Shown here: positions 26,643 through 38,100 of the stretch, one piece after another | Position numbering within the stretch: position 1 is the first letter of the stretch | Layout: each line of letters begins with the position of its first letter | Translations under genes and position numbers: made by a program | Notes under the pieces: model-generated | What the model was told of the DNA's origin: nothing | The model's database searches: none | Seen by the model: only the letters and a program-made list of their open reading frames with translations | DNA from: Syngnathus acus | Lineage: Eukaryota > Chordata > Actinopteri > Syngnathiformes > Syngnathidae | Direction of reading: 5' to 3' | DNA: 64,000 nt | Assembly (NCBI RefSeq): GCF_901709675.1 | Contig: NC_051101.1 | Span: 12,852,501-12,916,500, forward strand

Positions 26643-28138
26643 CTGCAAAAGAGACAAATAAACGTTAGCGTGCATCATAAAAAAAGAGGCCCGAGATGGA
26701 AGTCACATCCCAGAGCCACTGCGGCACCTACGTGCTAAAGAGCCATCTTGTCGTATTTGACTCACAAGTGGCAATTATAAGTCAACAAAAGTCACCGAAA
26801 TGCTTTTAAAGGCGAATATTGCGCACGCACGATGTTTTAATTCACCTCTGATGACAAAAAGTGACAAAATGGTGGCTTTAAATTGAAAGAATGATGGTCT
26901 GACTGAATACACTGAGTCTGAATTGTGTATGCCACAAAAATGTGTTGTATAATAATGAACCTAAGAGTCAAAATGACTTAGAGTGACTGTTTTGTGTGAC
27001 TTCCATCATTATTTTGTGACTCTACTCACTCTAATTCTTGAATTTATTATGCGTTAAATCATTGTGGCATAGTACGTGGGCTCAAATGATAAGTACAGGG
27101 TGTGTAACAAGTTAATAACACTATAATAAAAGCTTATAAAGGATTCGTCCATTTGTATTTGACATGACTAGGGAATTCGCATTTATACAAAACAAAATGG
27201 TGCATTTAATGTTTAAAGAATGAATATGACAGACTGACTCCAGAGGAAGAAAAGGGGGGTGGTTGTTCCCTCGCTTTCAAACAAAAAAAGCTCAAAAAAC
27301 ACCCTACTTAATGGCACTTTTTGACCATCAATTGCTAGAATCAACCCTTCCAAACATTTTGGCGTACTTTGAGCGACGGAAATGAGTCAAAACGTCAAGT
27401 TTAAGCGAGAATAGAAACGCAAAGACGCGCCAATTCGAGCAGCGTTAAGCGGGAGGATTGAAGGAGCCCCCCCAAACTCCACGGCCACAAAGTCGTCTAA
27501 AAAGCACCCCAGACACAACCATGATGACTTTTTAACACCCCCAGCAACTAAATTAAACCCTCGTCGTCTCTTTTAACCACACTTGTGACCATTTGGAAGC
27601 GGATAAGCGCTTAGAGTGCGAGCTCAAGTTTGGGAGGGAAGCTACTGTAATTAGCTGCTGTTAGCTGGGTTGCTAACTGGGTCAACATTGCTCTCGATGA
27701 TGTTAATAACACAATTATTAATACTCACAAAAGACGGGTTTATAGCCATCGTACAAGCCACGAACAACGACGAGGAGTTAAAATGTCATTTCGGAGACGA
27801 GGAAAAACGACTTTGTGAATGACATTGTCAACGATACTTTGTCTTGTCAACTTTCGTTTAAAAAAAAGTGCAAGATGGCACCAAGCGCGGCAGTAATGAC
27901 ATTGTAATATACCAAGCGGATGTCGTTGAGTGTATATTTTCGATTCTAGGTGGCAAATCATCGAAAACTGAGGCACATTCTCAAGTTCAATCTGCAACCG
28001 ATTGCAAAACAAGAGAAAAAAAGATTGTTTTCACCTCACTAAGCAAGATACATCTCACATAAGGCCTAGTAGGGTGAAGACAGAGTTTAAAATTTCTCTT
28101 AAAGTGTATAAAAGAGGTCATCGGAGCGCTTGTCTTAC

Positions 28139-28200
28139 CTCCAGAAGGAAGAATGAGTGAATGGATCAGCTGTGGCGCCGGCGCCAATCCTTATATCCGC
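28139..28200 (-). promoter_or_regulatory. ccne2: ccne2 5' UTR exon 1 and core promoter
   Basis: A donor GTAAGA begins at 28138 (minus). Just upstream the palindrome GGCGCCGGCGCC (28174-28185) is followed on the minus-strand side by ATTGGCGCC, which resembles an E2F site. Cyclin E genes are established E2F targets, so this fits. CCAAT and TCACGTGAC motifs lie further upstream near 28626 and 28650. The transcription start is inferred. Confidence 0.5.
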
Positions 28201-28930
28201 CTCTTATGCCGCGCTGCCACTGCGCATGCGCGTTCCCGGTTCGCACGTAAACGCGCTCAAAAGTTTGAAAACGAGCGGAAATATTCTCCGGCAACCTGTC
28301 TACGCAAGCCCCGGACCCGGTGCGCCTGAACGGAGATTTAAACGCTCATTCGAGAAAAACATTCGCCGATTTGAAGGGCATTTTTTCCAGTTCCCTGAGC
28401 AGACCGCGTTCATTTCAATCGGCGGACGTAATTCACGGTGTTTTTCCACTGAAATACGGATTTTCCTATTTTCCGGTTGGATTTAAACGACGCGCCACAA
28501 CCCCTTTAACCGACCGGAACGTGAATGAGGCAGGGAAGTTATTGCAAAGTGGCATATATAGCCAATTTTTCACCGGCGGCCGGAGGAACTTCCGCGTTCA
28601 GGGGCGGAGTCTGCATGACACTCGGCCAATGGAAGCTTAGCCCGACTCGTCACGTGACTCGGCGGGCAAAACGTAAACAGAAAAGCACGTGCTGCTGCTG
28701 TCAAATGTGTCAACAAAGCGAAAATGCGGACTTTTCAACATTATACCACATTTGTTAGGTAGAGAACACATTTATAATGTAACTTTAGGACTTAAACTTA
28801 AATTACAGAGGGTTTATATACTTTTGAGTGTTTTTGTTGCAGTAGCTGTCTATCTATAGAAATAAACAATAAATTCAACAAGATAAAAAAATTATAATAG
28901 TCAAGCAGACACAAACGAAGACTTCCACAA
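28201..28930. other. Intergenic spacer between ccne2 promoter and tp53inp1 3' end
   Basis: GC-rich near ccne2 (to about 28690), then AT-rich. No exon seen. The first part is probably ccne2 promoter. Confidence 0.5.
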
Positions 28931-28949
28931 CTGAACGTGTGAGTATGAA

Positions 28950-31199
28950 AACATTTATTTTGCAACTTCTAAACGATCAAACATTGGAACTATTACAGTT
29001 TGAAAACAGACGACCCCCATATAACATCAGAGTTCCAAGAAAAGTGAACAGTCGTACATATACAAAATACACAGGAAATATGTCGATAAATAAAAGAAAA
29101 AACGTTAACCCTACAAATCCTACACCAAGTTAATTTTTCTTTTTTTTTTTTTTCTTTTGGCAAAGTGCGGTATTATTCCAGTAAACTACACAAGGAAAAA
29201 AAACGTGTAACACTTGGTGAAAAAAAGAAAAATACAAATACAAATGCCACATAATATTCTTCACACTTGAGAATAAAAAAAACTGGAGGTTTTGCTACAT
29301 GATTCTGTCTGCTTGCTTGCAAGTCTAGAAAAAAAAGGGCGAGTGAAAGAACGTGGTGCATAGTTGACATCCATTTGGGTCTTATGTTTTCTTGTAGAAT
29401 GTTCCAAAACATAAAAGACAGAAAAACAAGAGTCCAAGTTCTTCATTGATGCATTGTCCTAAGAACACCTCAACCTGGAAGGCACGTGATGCGCAATTTT
29501 TCAAGGCATTGAACATTAGCAAAAACAAAAAACACAACAAATCCCTGTTAGCTTTCAAGACATACCAATCGAAATATCCTGTGATCCCTTGCGTCACAGA
29601 TATTGTAAAAAAAAAAAAAAAATTACATGATTTGTGACATTCAAGCTATGATGAAAAAGTTTCAACGGCACCAAAGAAACGTCCCCAGGTTTCATTCGTT
29701 GGTGCTTTAAAATGACACAGAAGTCCTGATTGTTATCATTTGTCAAATGTGCCTGTTACTTTTTTTTTTTTTAGTTAAGTAATCATCCTAAATATAATAA
29801 CACGAGTACATGGTAAGGAAGCTAATTTATGCCCACTTCTTTCATGACATCCACTAAAATGATTTAAAAGTAAAAATACAAAACAGATATACCGTTTAGT
29901 CCATGAACAAAGTGAGTAATTTTTTTTCCCATAACGTAAATGTGATTATTATTATTCATCCTCATCATGTTAAAAGTCAAACAACAAAAGTTACAAACAT
30001 CATCTTAATATCATACTTAAAAGATTACAGATCCTCGCTACCTATTTTTTGGTTTAGTTTTACAAAGTGTATCTACGTAAAAACAATAAGAAAACATGTC
30101 GCAATCAACAGTCCAGGGACCAACACTAAATGTCTCACAAGAAAAAAATAATAATAATCATCAGCCATCAAGTAAATCTGCATTTCCGAGTAAAAAGTGA
30201 TTGGTTGTGACCCTGAGAATTGGACTGCAGATTCATTTAAGAACAATAAAAAAAAAAAAAAAAATCAGAAAAACAACATTTTTCTTTCCATTTTCTCTGT
30301 TTTCACTTACTAACAACAACTCTACCAGACGCAAATACACACACGCGCACACAAACGTTCCCATACTGATATGTAATCTGTTTTTAAATTGTTTTTTCAA
30401 AAAAAAAATATTTTGGACTTTTTTTTTTTTTTAAATACATTTTTCTTACATTTCTATTCAATGTAAAGCTACAGTGAAAACAAGGCAAGCTTAGTGATAT
30501 CTAACCCATTTTTTTAAAAACTTTTTTTTTCTTCCTCTGTTACGTTGATGGGGAAAATGACCGAAAAGAAGTCAGAGGCAGGACAACACGTGAATTTCCC
30601 CCTTTCGATGCAACGGAGTGACTTTTTACGATAAAAACAATCAGTTCGGTTCTCTATTTACACTCGAGTTGAAGGGACGATCAACACCTTCGAGCGGGGT
30701 TCCAGTTCCCATCTGAGCTTTGTACGTAAAACATTTTGACGACTGGCACCACGTAACAATGTCGGGGCCACCTTTCATAATCTGTGTCGCCGCATCGGCT
30801 GTCCATACCACAATTAATATGCTACATTGTTTAGCGACAAGCTAACATTCGGAGTTTGAATGGTGGAAATAACAGCGTCGGCAAATCGCCAAGACCTTTT
30901 TGCCCAAAATGCGGTAACTGGAACTCTGCCTTCCGGCGCTCAACTGTGACGTTCAAGTATTGTGACAGGTTGTCGGGTGATGATGTCATCGTGAATAAAG
31001 TGAGTCCGCCTCTGAGTAAAGTGACCTACAGCGCTGATTCTACACGTGAGGAAGAAGAGTCCATGAAGGAAGGAGAAGACAAACAAAAACGGCTTTCCGT
31101 GCCGCGTTTTGACCCAATCGGACGCCTCTGTTGTCAAAATATCATCTTGGGACGAGCTGCTGGTGCTTGTTGCGTGACGCCGAGGCGAAGGCGGCGCCC
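28950..31199 (-). other. tp53inp1: Presumed long tp53inp1 3' UTR
   Basis: AT-rich sequence downstream of the tp53inp1 stop without coding potential. On the minus strand an AATAAA signal lies near 28952. Long 3' UTRs with microRNA control are known for mammalian TP53INP1. The extent here is inferred. Confidence 0.4.
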
Positions 31200-32297
31200 T
31201 CAGAAGTTGAGGTGGCGCTGGCTGGGCTGGTGCAGGTGGGTGGGGCCGGCCTTGGGCGGGTGCAACAGGTTGAGGCGGCGCAGCGCGTTGCGGGACAAGA
31301 GCGACTGGCCGGCCAGGCCCGGACGCTGCGGGAACAGGCCGGCGCGGGTGGACAGCGCCGCCGCGTAGCATGCCGGCTGATGCGAGCCTGCACGGCGCTG
31401 GACCGATGACACGTCTGGCCTGCGAGACAACATATCAGAACGATATTAGCACTAAATTCTTCACCCGAATCTCTTCAAACCAATCCCCGAATTACGAACC
31501 TGTGACGTGAAGCGTCCAGAGCCCGCCTGCCTTTCTCCTTGGGAGCGGCGGTCAGGTCCAGAGAGCGCTGCATGGGCTTCTGGTTGAGCCTGGGGGGGCT
31601 GTGGTGGGCGTAGACCGACATGCTTGGGTGTTCAATCAGCAGGTTCTCCAGAGGACTGGTCTCCACCAGGACGGACTGGATCCCGCGGCCGGTGAAACAC
31701 GGCGGCGGGGTGACGAACCAGCTCTCCTCCAAGGAGGAGGCGTCCAGACGCAGGAAGTCGCCGTCCTCGTCTTCCTCCCCCTCGTCGTCTTCGGCGCCGC
31801 CGTCCGGATCGGTGTCGGCCGTGGAGTTGAGGGAGGTGCAGGAGGCGTAGCGGACGGGAGGGCTGGCCATGGGGGACGGGATCATCACCAGGTCCTCGTC
31901 GTCTTCCTCCTCCCCCTCGCCCCGGCCAACGGTGGAAGCGGATAGGCTGTCGCCGCCACGCTGGCTTGAACAGCTATCAGCTGATGACACAAGAACAATA
32001 TTTTTATAAATATCAGTCTCACTCAAGGGCAAAGCTCGTCTTTTTTACAATTACTTGGTAAATGAAGACGGACCAAAAAAAAAAAAAACAATTGTGCCAA
32101 TGGATAAAGGTGTAGTGTTTCATAAGTAACAGCAGGAGGCGCTGTGATTGTGTTACAGTGTTGCCTGATGGTTTAGCAGCCAAACATCACGTGACCTAAC
32201 CTGACCACAGGCTCACCAACAACAGCTCTACAAACACACGCCACCAACGCTGCTGACATTATATTTGAAGCCCGAAAGGAAGCCAAATGTGGAGGCC

Positions 32298-32340
<43 letters not shown>

Positions 32341-33115
32341 TGCAGCTTCTCATGACTCACCCAGACAGGAAGTTAAGCTCTCAGCTGGCCGGCCACTAAA
32401 AATAACCCGTGTATCATTTTTTTCTTTTTAAGGAACGATAAGTCAAATATTGCAATTTATCGACTTTTCCTTCCGGGTTTTTTCTTTTTCTGCCTGATAA
32501 CATCCAAACACGTGAGCAGAACACGTGTTATTTGTTTATTTATTATTTATTCATCGCTCTTATTCATTCTTTGTTTCTGCCTTCTTGTTTTTATTTTTTG
32601 TGTTTACTTGTATGTATATTGTGTACTATGTCTTGACACCGTGGGAACGTCATTTCGATTTCTTTGTGTCTTGGCACGTGAAGAAATGGACGATAAAGCA
32701 GACTTTGACTTTTTGACTTTGAGAGAGGAATGATGCAAGAACATTGCAAACAAACCTGCTCACTGTTTGCTTACTTCCTTTTTTGGTGGCACGTGTCAAG
32801 TCGTAAGTCACAGGACACTTCATTAAGTACATAGCAAATGACCCCAATGAAAAATATCCACCTTCTTGCTATAACTTGGATTTGTGATTGCTCATTGAGT
32901 TGAATTAAAGAACAAAACGAGCCTAATGAGCAGTTTACCGTGCGCACCGATTAAAGTCAGTCGGACAAGTTTGAGCACTCACCCAGAAAGTTGACCAGAA
33001 TCCAGTCTTCCTCCTCCTCCTCTTCCTCGGGCTGCTTATCGTGGCGAAGGCGGCGGGTTGGCTCGGGCGCGGCAACGTCGTCGCCGAACAAGGCGCTGGC
33101 GAACCTCTGGAACAT
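31200..33115 (-). CDS. tp53inp1: Tumor protein p53-inducible nuclear protein 1
   Basis: A stress-induced p53 target that acts in the nucleus and, through binding of LC3/GABARAP, in autophagy. Three coding exons join in frame to 277 residues (human 240): 32983-33115, 31500-31980 and 31200-31419, with GT/AG borders. Residues 1-5 are MFQRF. An acidic stretch then leads into EEDWILVNF near residue 37, the LC3-interacting region of the family (human DEWILVDF). The block EESWFVTPPPCFT followed by VETSPLENLLIEHPSMSVYA is nearly identical to the human protein. The C-terminal exon keeps LFPQRPG, SRNALRRLNLL and the family's basic end. The extra length is mostly a Gly/Asp/Glu-rich insert in the middle exon. 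It lies next to ccne2, as in human. Confidence 0.96.
32300..32336. repeat. (CA)n microsatellite in tp53inp1 intron
   Basis: Pure CA array of about 18 units between the first and second coding exons of tp53inp1. Confidence 0.9.
32528..32722 (+). mobile_element. LINE/SINE 3' tail fragment, copy A
   Basis: Shares TTACTTGTATGTATATTGTG, TACTATGTCTTG, the CATTTCGAT/TATTTCGAT region, GTGAAGAAAT and AAAGCAGACTTTGACTTT with copy B at 40798-40966, in the same order and spacing. The tail of repeated TTTGAC units after an AATAAAG-like word is typical of fish non-LTR retrotransposon 3' ends. It is 5'-truncated and has no reverse transcriptase frame. The family name is uncertain. Confidence 0.7.
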
Positions 33116-33302
33116 CCTGCTGGGGCGTGGGCGCGGTTCGGGGAAGGGCCGAGAGGCGCTTCGGTCATCAGCTACGGGCGGGCAGGCGCTCGGCCGGGGC
33201 GCTAAAGTGCATCGAGTGGTCGCAACTCATCGGAGAGCCAGGGGGCCGCACATGGTTAGACGTATAATGTAGATGCGGGGGGGGGGACAATGACTCAGAG
33301 AC
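32983..33302 (-). other. tp53inp1: tp53inp1 exon 2 with 5' UTR and start codon
   Basis: A TCTTTCAG acceptor at 33303-33310 opens an exon with about 187 bases of 5' UTR, containing a run of cytosines on the minus strand, before the ATG at 33113-33115. The donor is GTGAGT. Confidence 0.65.
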
Positions 33303-35311
33303 CTGAAAGACACAGGAGATCAATTTTAGTCAGTTCATGATATCACAGATATTTTTGATCAATCACTCTTTATGGGTTTTTTATATATATACGTGCAAAT
33401 TTTGAGTAGCATTATTATTATTAAAGCAGTTGTTTGAAGGTTTATAACTAAACAGTGATGTTCATTCCCATTAATCTATGGCACTCTACCTTATTAAGAT
33501 TGCGTTACGGGAAAAAAAAAAGTGTAATTTAATTAGTATATGTATTTGTAATATGCTCTCTCTCTCCATCTCCCGAGTTTCCCATCATTGCACATGCGTT
33601 TGCAATGTTTAACATACGAAACGAACACATGTTGTGGCTCTTTTGTGTTGTAAATTTGAAGGATTATGCAGTCCGCAGCTGCAACGGTTTCAGCTGTTAA
33701 AGGAACAAAAAAAAAAGGGTTCCATTCAACAGCGGTAAATAGGACACGCACCAACATCATCACAGTTGGTCGGCACACCGGAGGACAAAGCGCATAGTCA
33801 TTCAGCGCCACAGGGACTCTTCGTTGCTTTATTTAAAGTCATGACAACGCTTACTGAGGACAGCATTTCTGCCCTGCTAGTATTTCGGCCAGTTGGACCT
33901 ATCCAGACACTCAAATGTCGGATTTATTTGGCGGTATATAAACTACCCGTGACTTGCCAAAGCTGTGACGCTTTCAAAACCCCGACCGTAGCTCGTACAT
34001 CGCCATACTCGAGCTGTTTTGATGGCGCTAATACTCACAATGCCGTCTAACTTCTGTCCCCGCGTCTAAGTGTCTACTTGTTGAATTTCCATAACGGATG
34101 GAGCCTCGTTAAACGTATTTAACGTGCAAAACGCGTGTCGTGACTTGAGTTTGCTCGTTGCCCGAACGTTCTTTGTTTACTCGAATCGAAAACGGCGCAT
34201 GGTTGTGATTGTTGTTCGTCAGAATCTCTACATTTCGTGGGCCTTTGTTCTTAAAGGTAGAGGAGCGCCACTCACACAATTCTTTACTGAATTTTAATCC
34301 AAACTTGCTTTGATTCGCTGCATGGCACTTGTAAGTTTTCAAATGTCTGATTTGCTCGCAGCACCTGAACACGCCACGCGGTTCACTGCGGTTGTGCTGC
34401 GTTAGCGTCTCTTTTCACACTCGTACATTTCAACATCAGGTAAAAAGTGGCTTTTTTTTTCTGGAGAAGTCGTTGAACTTTAAACATCATAAACATGTTT
34501 GGACAAGGGAAAAAAACGACACCATCGTAGGAGACCAAAATAAATGAAAAAAAATCTGATAATCTGCAGCTCCTCCTCCTGTCAACAACTCAGAACGAGT
34601 AAACAAATACCGAATCAACAACGCAGTTAAGTTAAATGTCAAATGTCAGATGAAAATAATCCTAACAAGTAGTTACAAGTGTGGATCTGTTAGTATTTGG
34701 TGGTTTCAAGACAAAGTAAACTTGGCAAAATGTAAAAGTTGATTAATTGTTACATACATACACCAACTGATTCCGTTGGAAAAGATGGGTACTTATAGCA
34801 AAACTACCTTGTAAATTTTGAAATCAACCAAATATAAAGACGCTTTTAGTTGAGTTTTCACGAAGATCGATTAGTCGATTTATCGGCTGCCATTTTAGGC
34901 CTTTAAGTGATAGTCTTAGAGCGGGGGGTTGAGAAGCCTGTTTGTCTAAGACGGTTTAGCTCGTTAGCAGCCGGGCGTGGAAAAGAAGAAGTGGGGTGGG
35001 GGTAGGGGATTTGTTATTCGACACGACTTTGGTCACGATCAAACCACGTAAACACAATGTTATTACGGTGTAACAACACACAATCGAATGCACTGGAGAA
35101 AATACGCAGTTACAAACACGCAAGGACTTAAAAGCATCATGAAGAAAAGATGCCAAGTGGAACAAAACGTACAACATTTATATGATGCCATCAATGATCA
35201 GAAAGGAGCAACAAACAGTCCGATATAAGTGAAGATACATGAAGAAAAAAAATCTGGATTAATTGCGCAGAATGATGAATTCTGCGTGTGGGGAGAAAAC
35301 AAAGAACCCAC
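33303..35311. other. tp53inp1: Presumed first intron of tp53inp1
   Basis: No coding signal. Bounded by the exon 2 acceptor and a candidate exon 1 donor. Inference. Confidence 0.4.
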
Positions 35312-35720
35312 CTGCAGCTCAGCCGACGACGTCAATAAAAAAGCGAAAATTCCTTCTTGATCGCGAGGTAGATGTGTGTCTTTTTCTAAAAACGAAAAAC
35401 TCCACGCTTTCTTCGTAGAAGAAATAAAGTAGAAAAAAAGGCGTAAGGTTAGGAACTTGACATCGGCTGTTGTATCTTCTTGGTTTCCCCCGACTGCTCC
35501 TTTTGTTATTGTTGTATGCGCTTAGGCCTCCTCAACAGCTGATCGGCGTGACGTCAGGCAAGGCGGGGCCAACGCCCGCGTCTCGGCCAATCGTGGGGCG
35601 CGGGACCGAGTGTCACTAACACACGTGACCGTGTTCGCTGAAGGACAAGACCGGGCAACGCTCTCATGAGCCCCCAAACGTTGCATTGTTATGCAAGTCG
35701 GTTCATATCCGGTTCCGGTT
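35312..35720 (-). promoter_or_regulatory. tp53inp1: tp53inp1 candidate first exon and promoter
   Basis: A donor GTGGGT begins at 35311 on the minus strand after CTGCAG. Upstream are a half CRE (CGACGTCA, 35327-35334), a perfect CRE TGACGTCA at 35549-35556, an ACGTGACC E-box-like word and CCGGTTCCGG ETS-like sites. The density of CG compared with its flanks fits a CpG-island promoter. GGACAAGACC followed by GGGCAACGCT at 35643-35662 is a weak p53-type element. The start site cannot be fixed by eye. Confidence 0.4.
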
Positions 35721-37760
35721 GTGTTTTGTAACGTTTGTAAACGCAATCCGGATTCAGTGTTTTTGTTATTGTAGTTTTACGATGTTTAAATAACGTTTAT
35801 TTTGTACATATGAACCAATCATTACCCTTTTCAGAATTGAAATAAAATGAGCATTTTGTAAGTCACATTTTTGGTTGGTTTTAATTTTGAGGAAAAAAAA
35901 GTTGAACAGCAATAAATATGGATTTTAACCAATATATAAGTATTCTTTTTAAACACAATAAGTCGTCTTTGAGGAACAAAACTTGCAATATTTCCAGAAT
36001 AGTAATCATTTGACCTCAATTAAGTAATATTTTTTTTGAGCAAAAAAGATTAAGAAATTTAAGATGAAGAGAAATGAAAAATGGAGTTGGTGCTATCTTA
36101 TTCTAAGTGGCTGAATCCCTCAACCAAATTGGTCCGGTCATATGAATCGGTCCTTGCTTGATTCAAATCAACCGTACCAAAACAAAACCATAGATTAAGA
36201 TTGGAAAAACACACACATGAGATAAGACTCGCTTGTCTGGCCTGCCGTTTTTCCATTTGTGCACAAGCAGGTCTTACCTGTCCATTTGAGGACATCACAA
36301 CACTGATAAGAACGTCCTTGATGGCTTCTGCATGACATCAACCCTACGAGAACCTTCCAAAACTTTCCAACGGGGTTAATCTTTAATCATTCTAACCTCT
36401 TTTTAAACATTTATGGCTGCTATTTAGAACTTGTCTCCACTTTGTGAAAGCAGAATTCCAAGCAGAATTTAGTTTCAAGGAATGGGGGTGGACAAAATGT
36501 TCCCCCTCATTCAGTGTGTCAGTGTTCCAGCAAAACAATAATAAAGAGCCTCCTCCATATGTGGAGTTGGGTGGGCTTGTCTTTACATAAGCGTGTTTTC
36601 CTGCGAGTTGCACAACTGCACTTGGGTCCACGCACAGGTCAATAACCTACTTTTTTTTTCTTTTGTCTACGTACGCTCTATTGGGAAATGGGACAAGATG
36701 TACAGTATGGAAAAAGCAACTGGTGTCATGATGCAATGTGTTATGTTGTGTTCCCAAGAATCTCACATTTCATTGAGTCTTTCGAGTGATTATTCACTGC
36801 AGTAGTTCATTTCATGTTCTTCTACAGCAATTAAAAGCCTTCCTTTTATACTACTCATTTTTTTTAAATTATTTGATTTAGATTTTTTTTAATTTCATTT
36901 GTTCAAATAATCGCTGGTGCATTTTTTATATGTTAATGTCCTTATGTTTAATTATTTAAAAAGGTTACTTTTGTAATGTTTAAATAATCATAATTTTTTT
37001 GTGCATTCAAATATAGACATGTTATTTTTCTTTTTCTGCTGTGGTGACCTCATGCATGACGGGAGCGCCGACAGGGTCATGCCCTTCCCGCACTTTATCG
37101 TCAACACGCTGAGGGGAATGTGAATGAGACACACTGACCTCTGAGCTGACAGTCACACTTTTGCCTTGACTTTCTTTTTGATTTCTTCACACAATTCCAT
37201 GTAATTGTCATGACATATTTACATGTTGTTTCCTAAGTTGGGTGGAGTGTTGGGCCACAAATATGTGCACACACCCAGGGGAGCAAATCACACACTCTTC
37301 CTGCACAGTATTGCATCAGATTGATTGAGTTCAAAACAGTGGCAAAGTCCTTCAAGTCACAAAGTCAACTTCTTTTCTCGGCAACAACAATGCAACAAGT
37401 CATGTAAAATTTGTTTTTACAAATATTTTAATACCACGTATTAATTACAAAATATTGTAATGAGGTTTTCAGTTTTTTGGGGATTTATGTTTTGCATATT
37501 TTATATCGATTTATTTTATTTTCTCTCAAATGATCAATTTCTTTGTTTTCTTAATTTTCTAATTTTATTGATATATCCAAATTATTCAGACTTGAAAACA
37601 CATTTAACAAATGAAAAAACAAACAAGGGAAATGGAGAAAGAAAACACAGCAGTGTTTGCTGTTCGTGAGTCTTTGTCGCCCTCTACCAGGCCGACAAGG
37701 GAATTACATCCTAAAGGCTTTTTCGCAAGCCAACAGAAGTTGACAACACACCAGACAGAA
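35721..37760. other. AT-rich intergenic stretch
   Basis: No exon or structured RNA is recognised between the tp53inp1 promoter and the nagpa 3' end. An AATAAA on the minus strand near 37768 could end the nagpa mRNA. Confidence 0.45.
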
Positions 37761-38100
37761 AAATAAGTCTTTTTTTTATTCATTTGTTGGATAGTCTCAT
37801 CAAATATTGATAGAGTACTATAAATATAAATTCCCAATAATTCTATACATTCTTCATTGACATTTGAATATTCTATCAAAATGATTTGGACTGCGATTCC
37901 AGCTGACTGGCAGCAGAATTTATCCCTGAGAATGACCACAATCTCCAAAAAATAAAAATTCAAATAAAGTACATTAAATGATCATACTTTAAGTTATAAT
38001 TAAACAAAAATGTGTGTGTGGAATGTCTGTCAAGTGTGACAAGACTTTATGGACCTCACCTTTTCCAGTGTTTGAAAGTCAAGTGTCTCTTCTTCATGGC

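Noticed and set aside
30856-31409. Plus- and minus-strand frames up to 170 codons around the last tp53inp1 exon
   Set aside because: They are shadows of the coding exon 31200-31419 or run into its 3' UTR. Only one frame matches TP53INP1.
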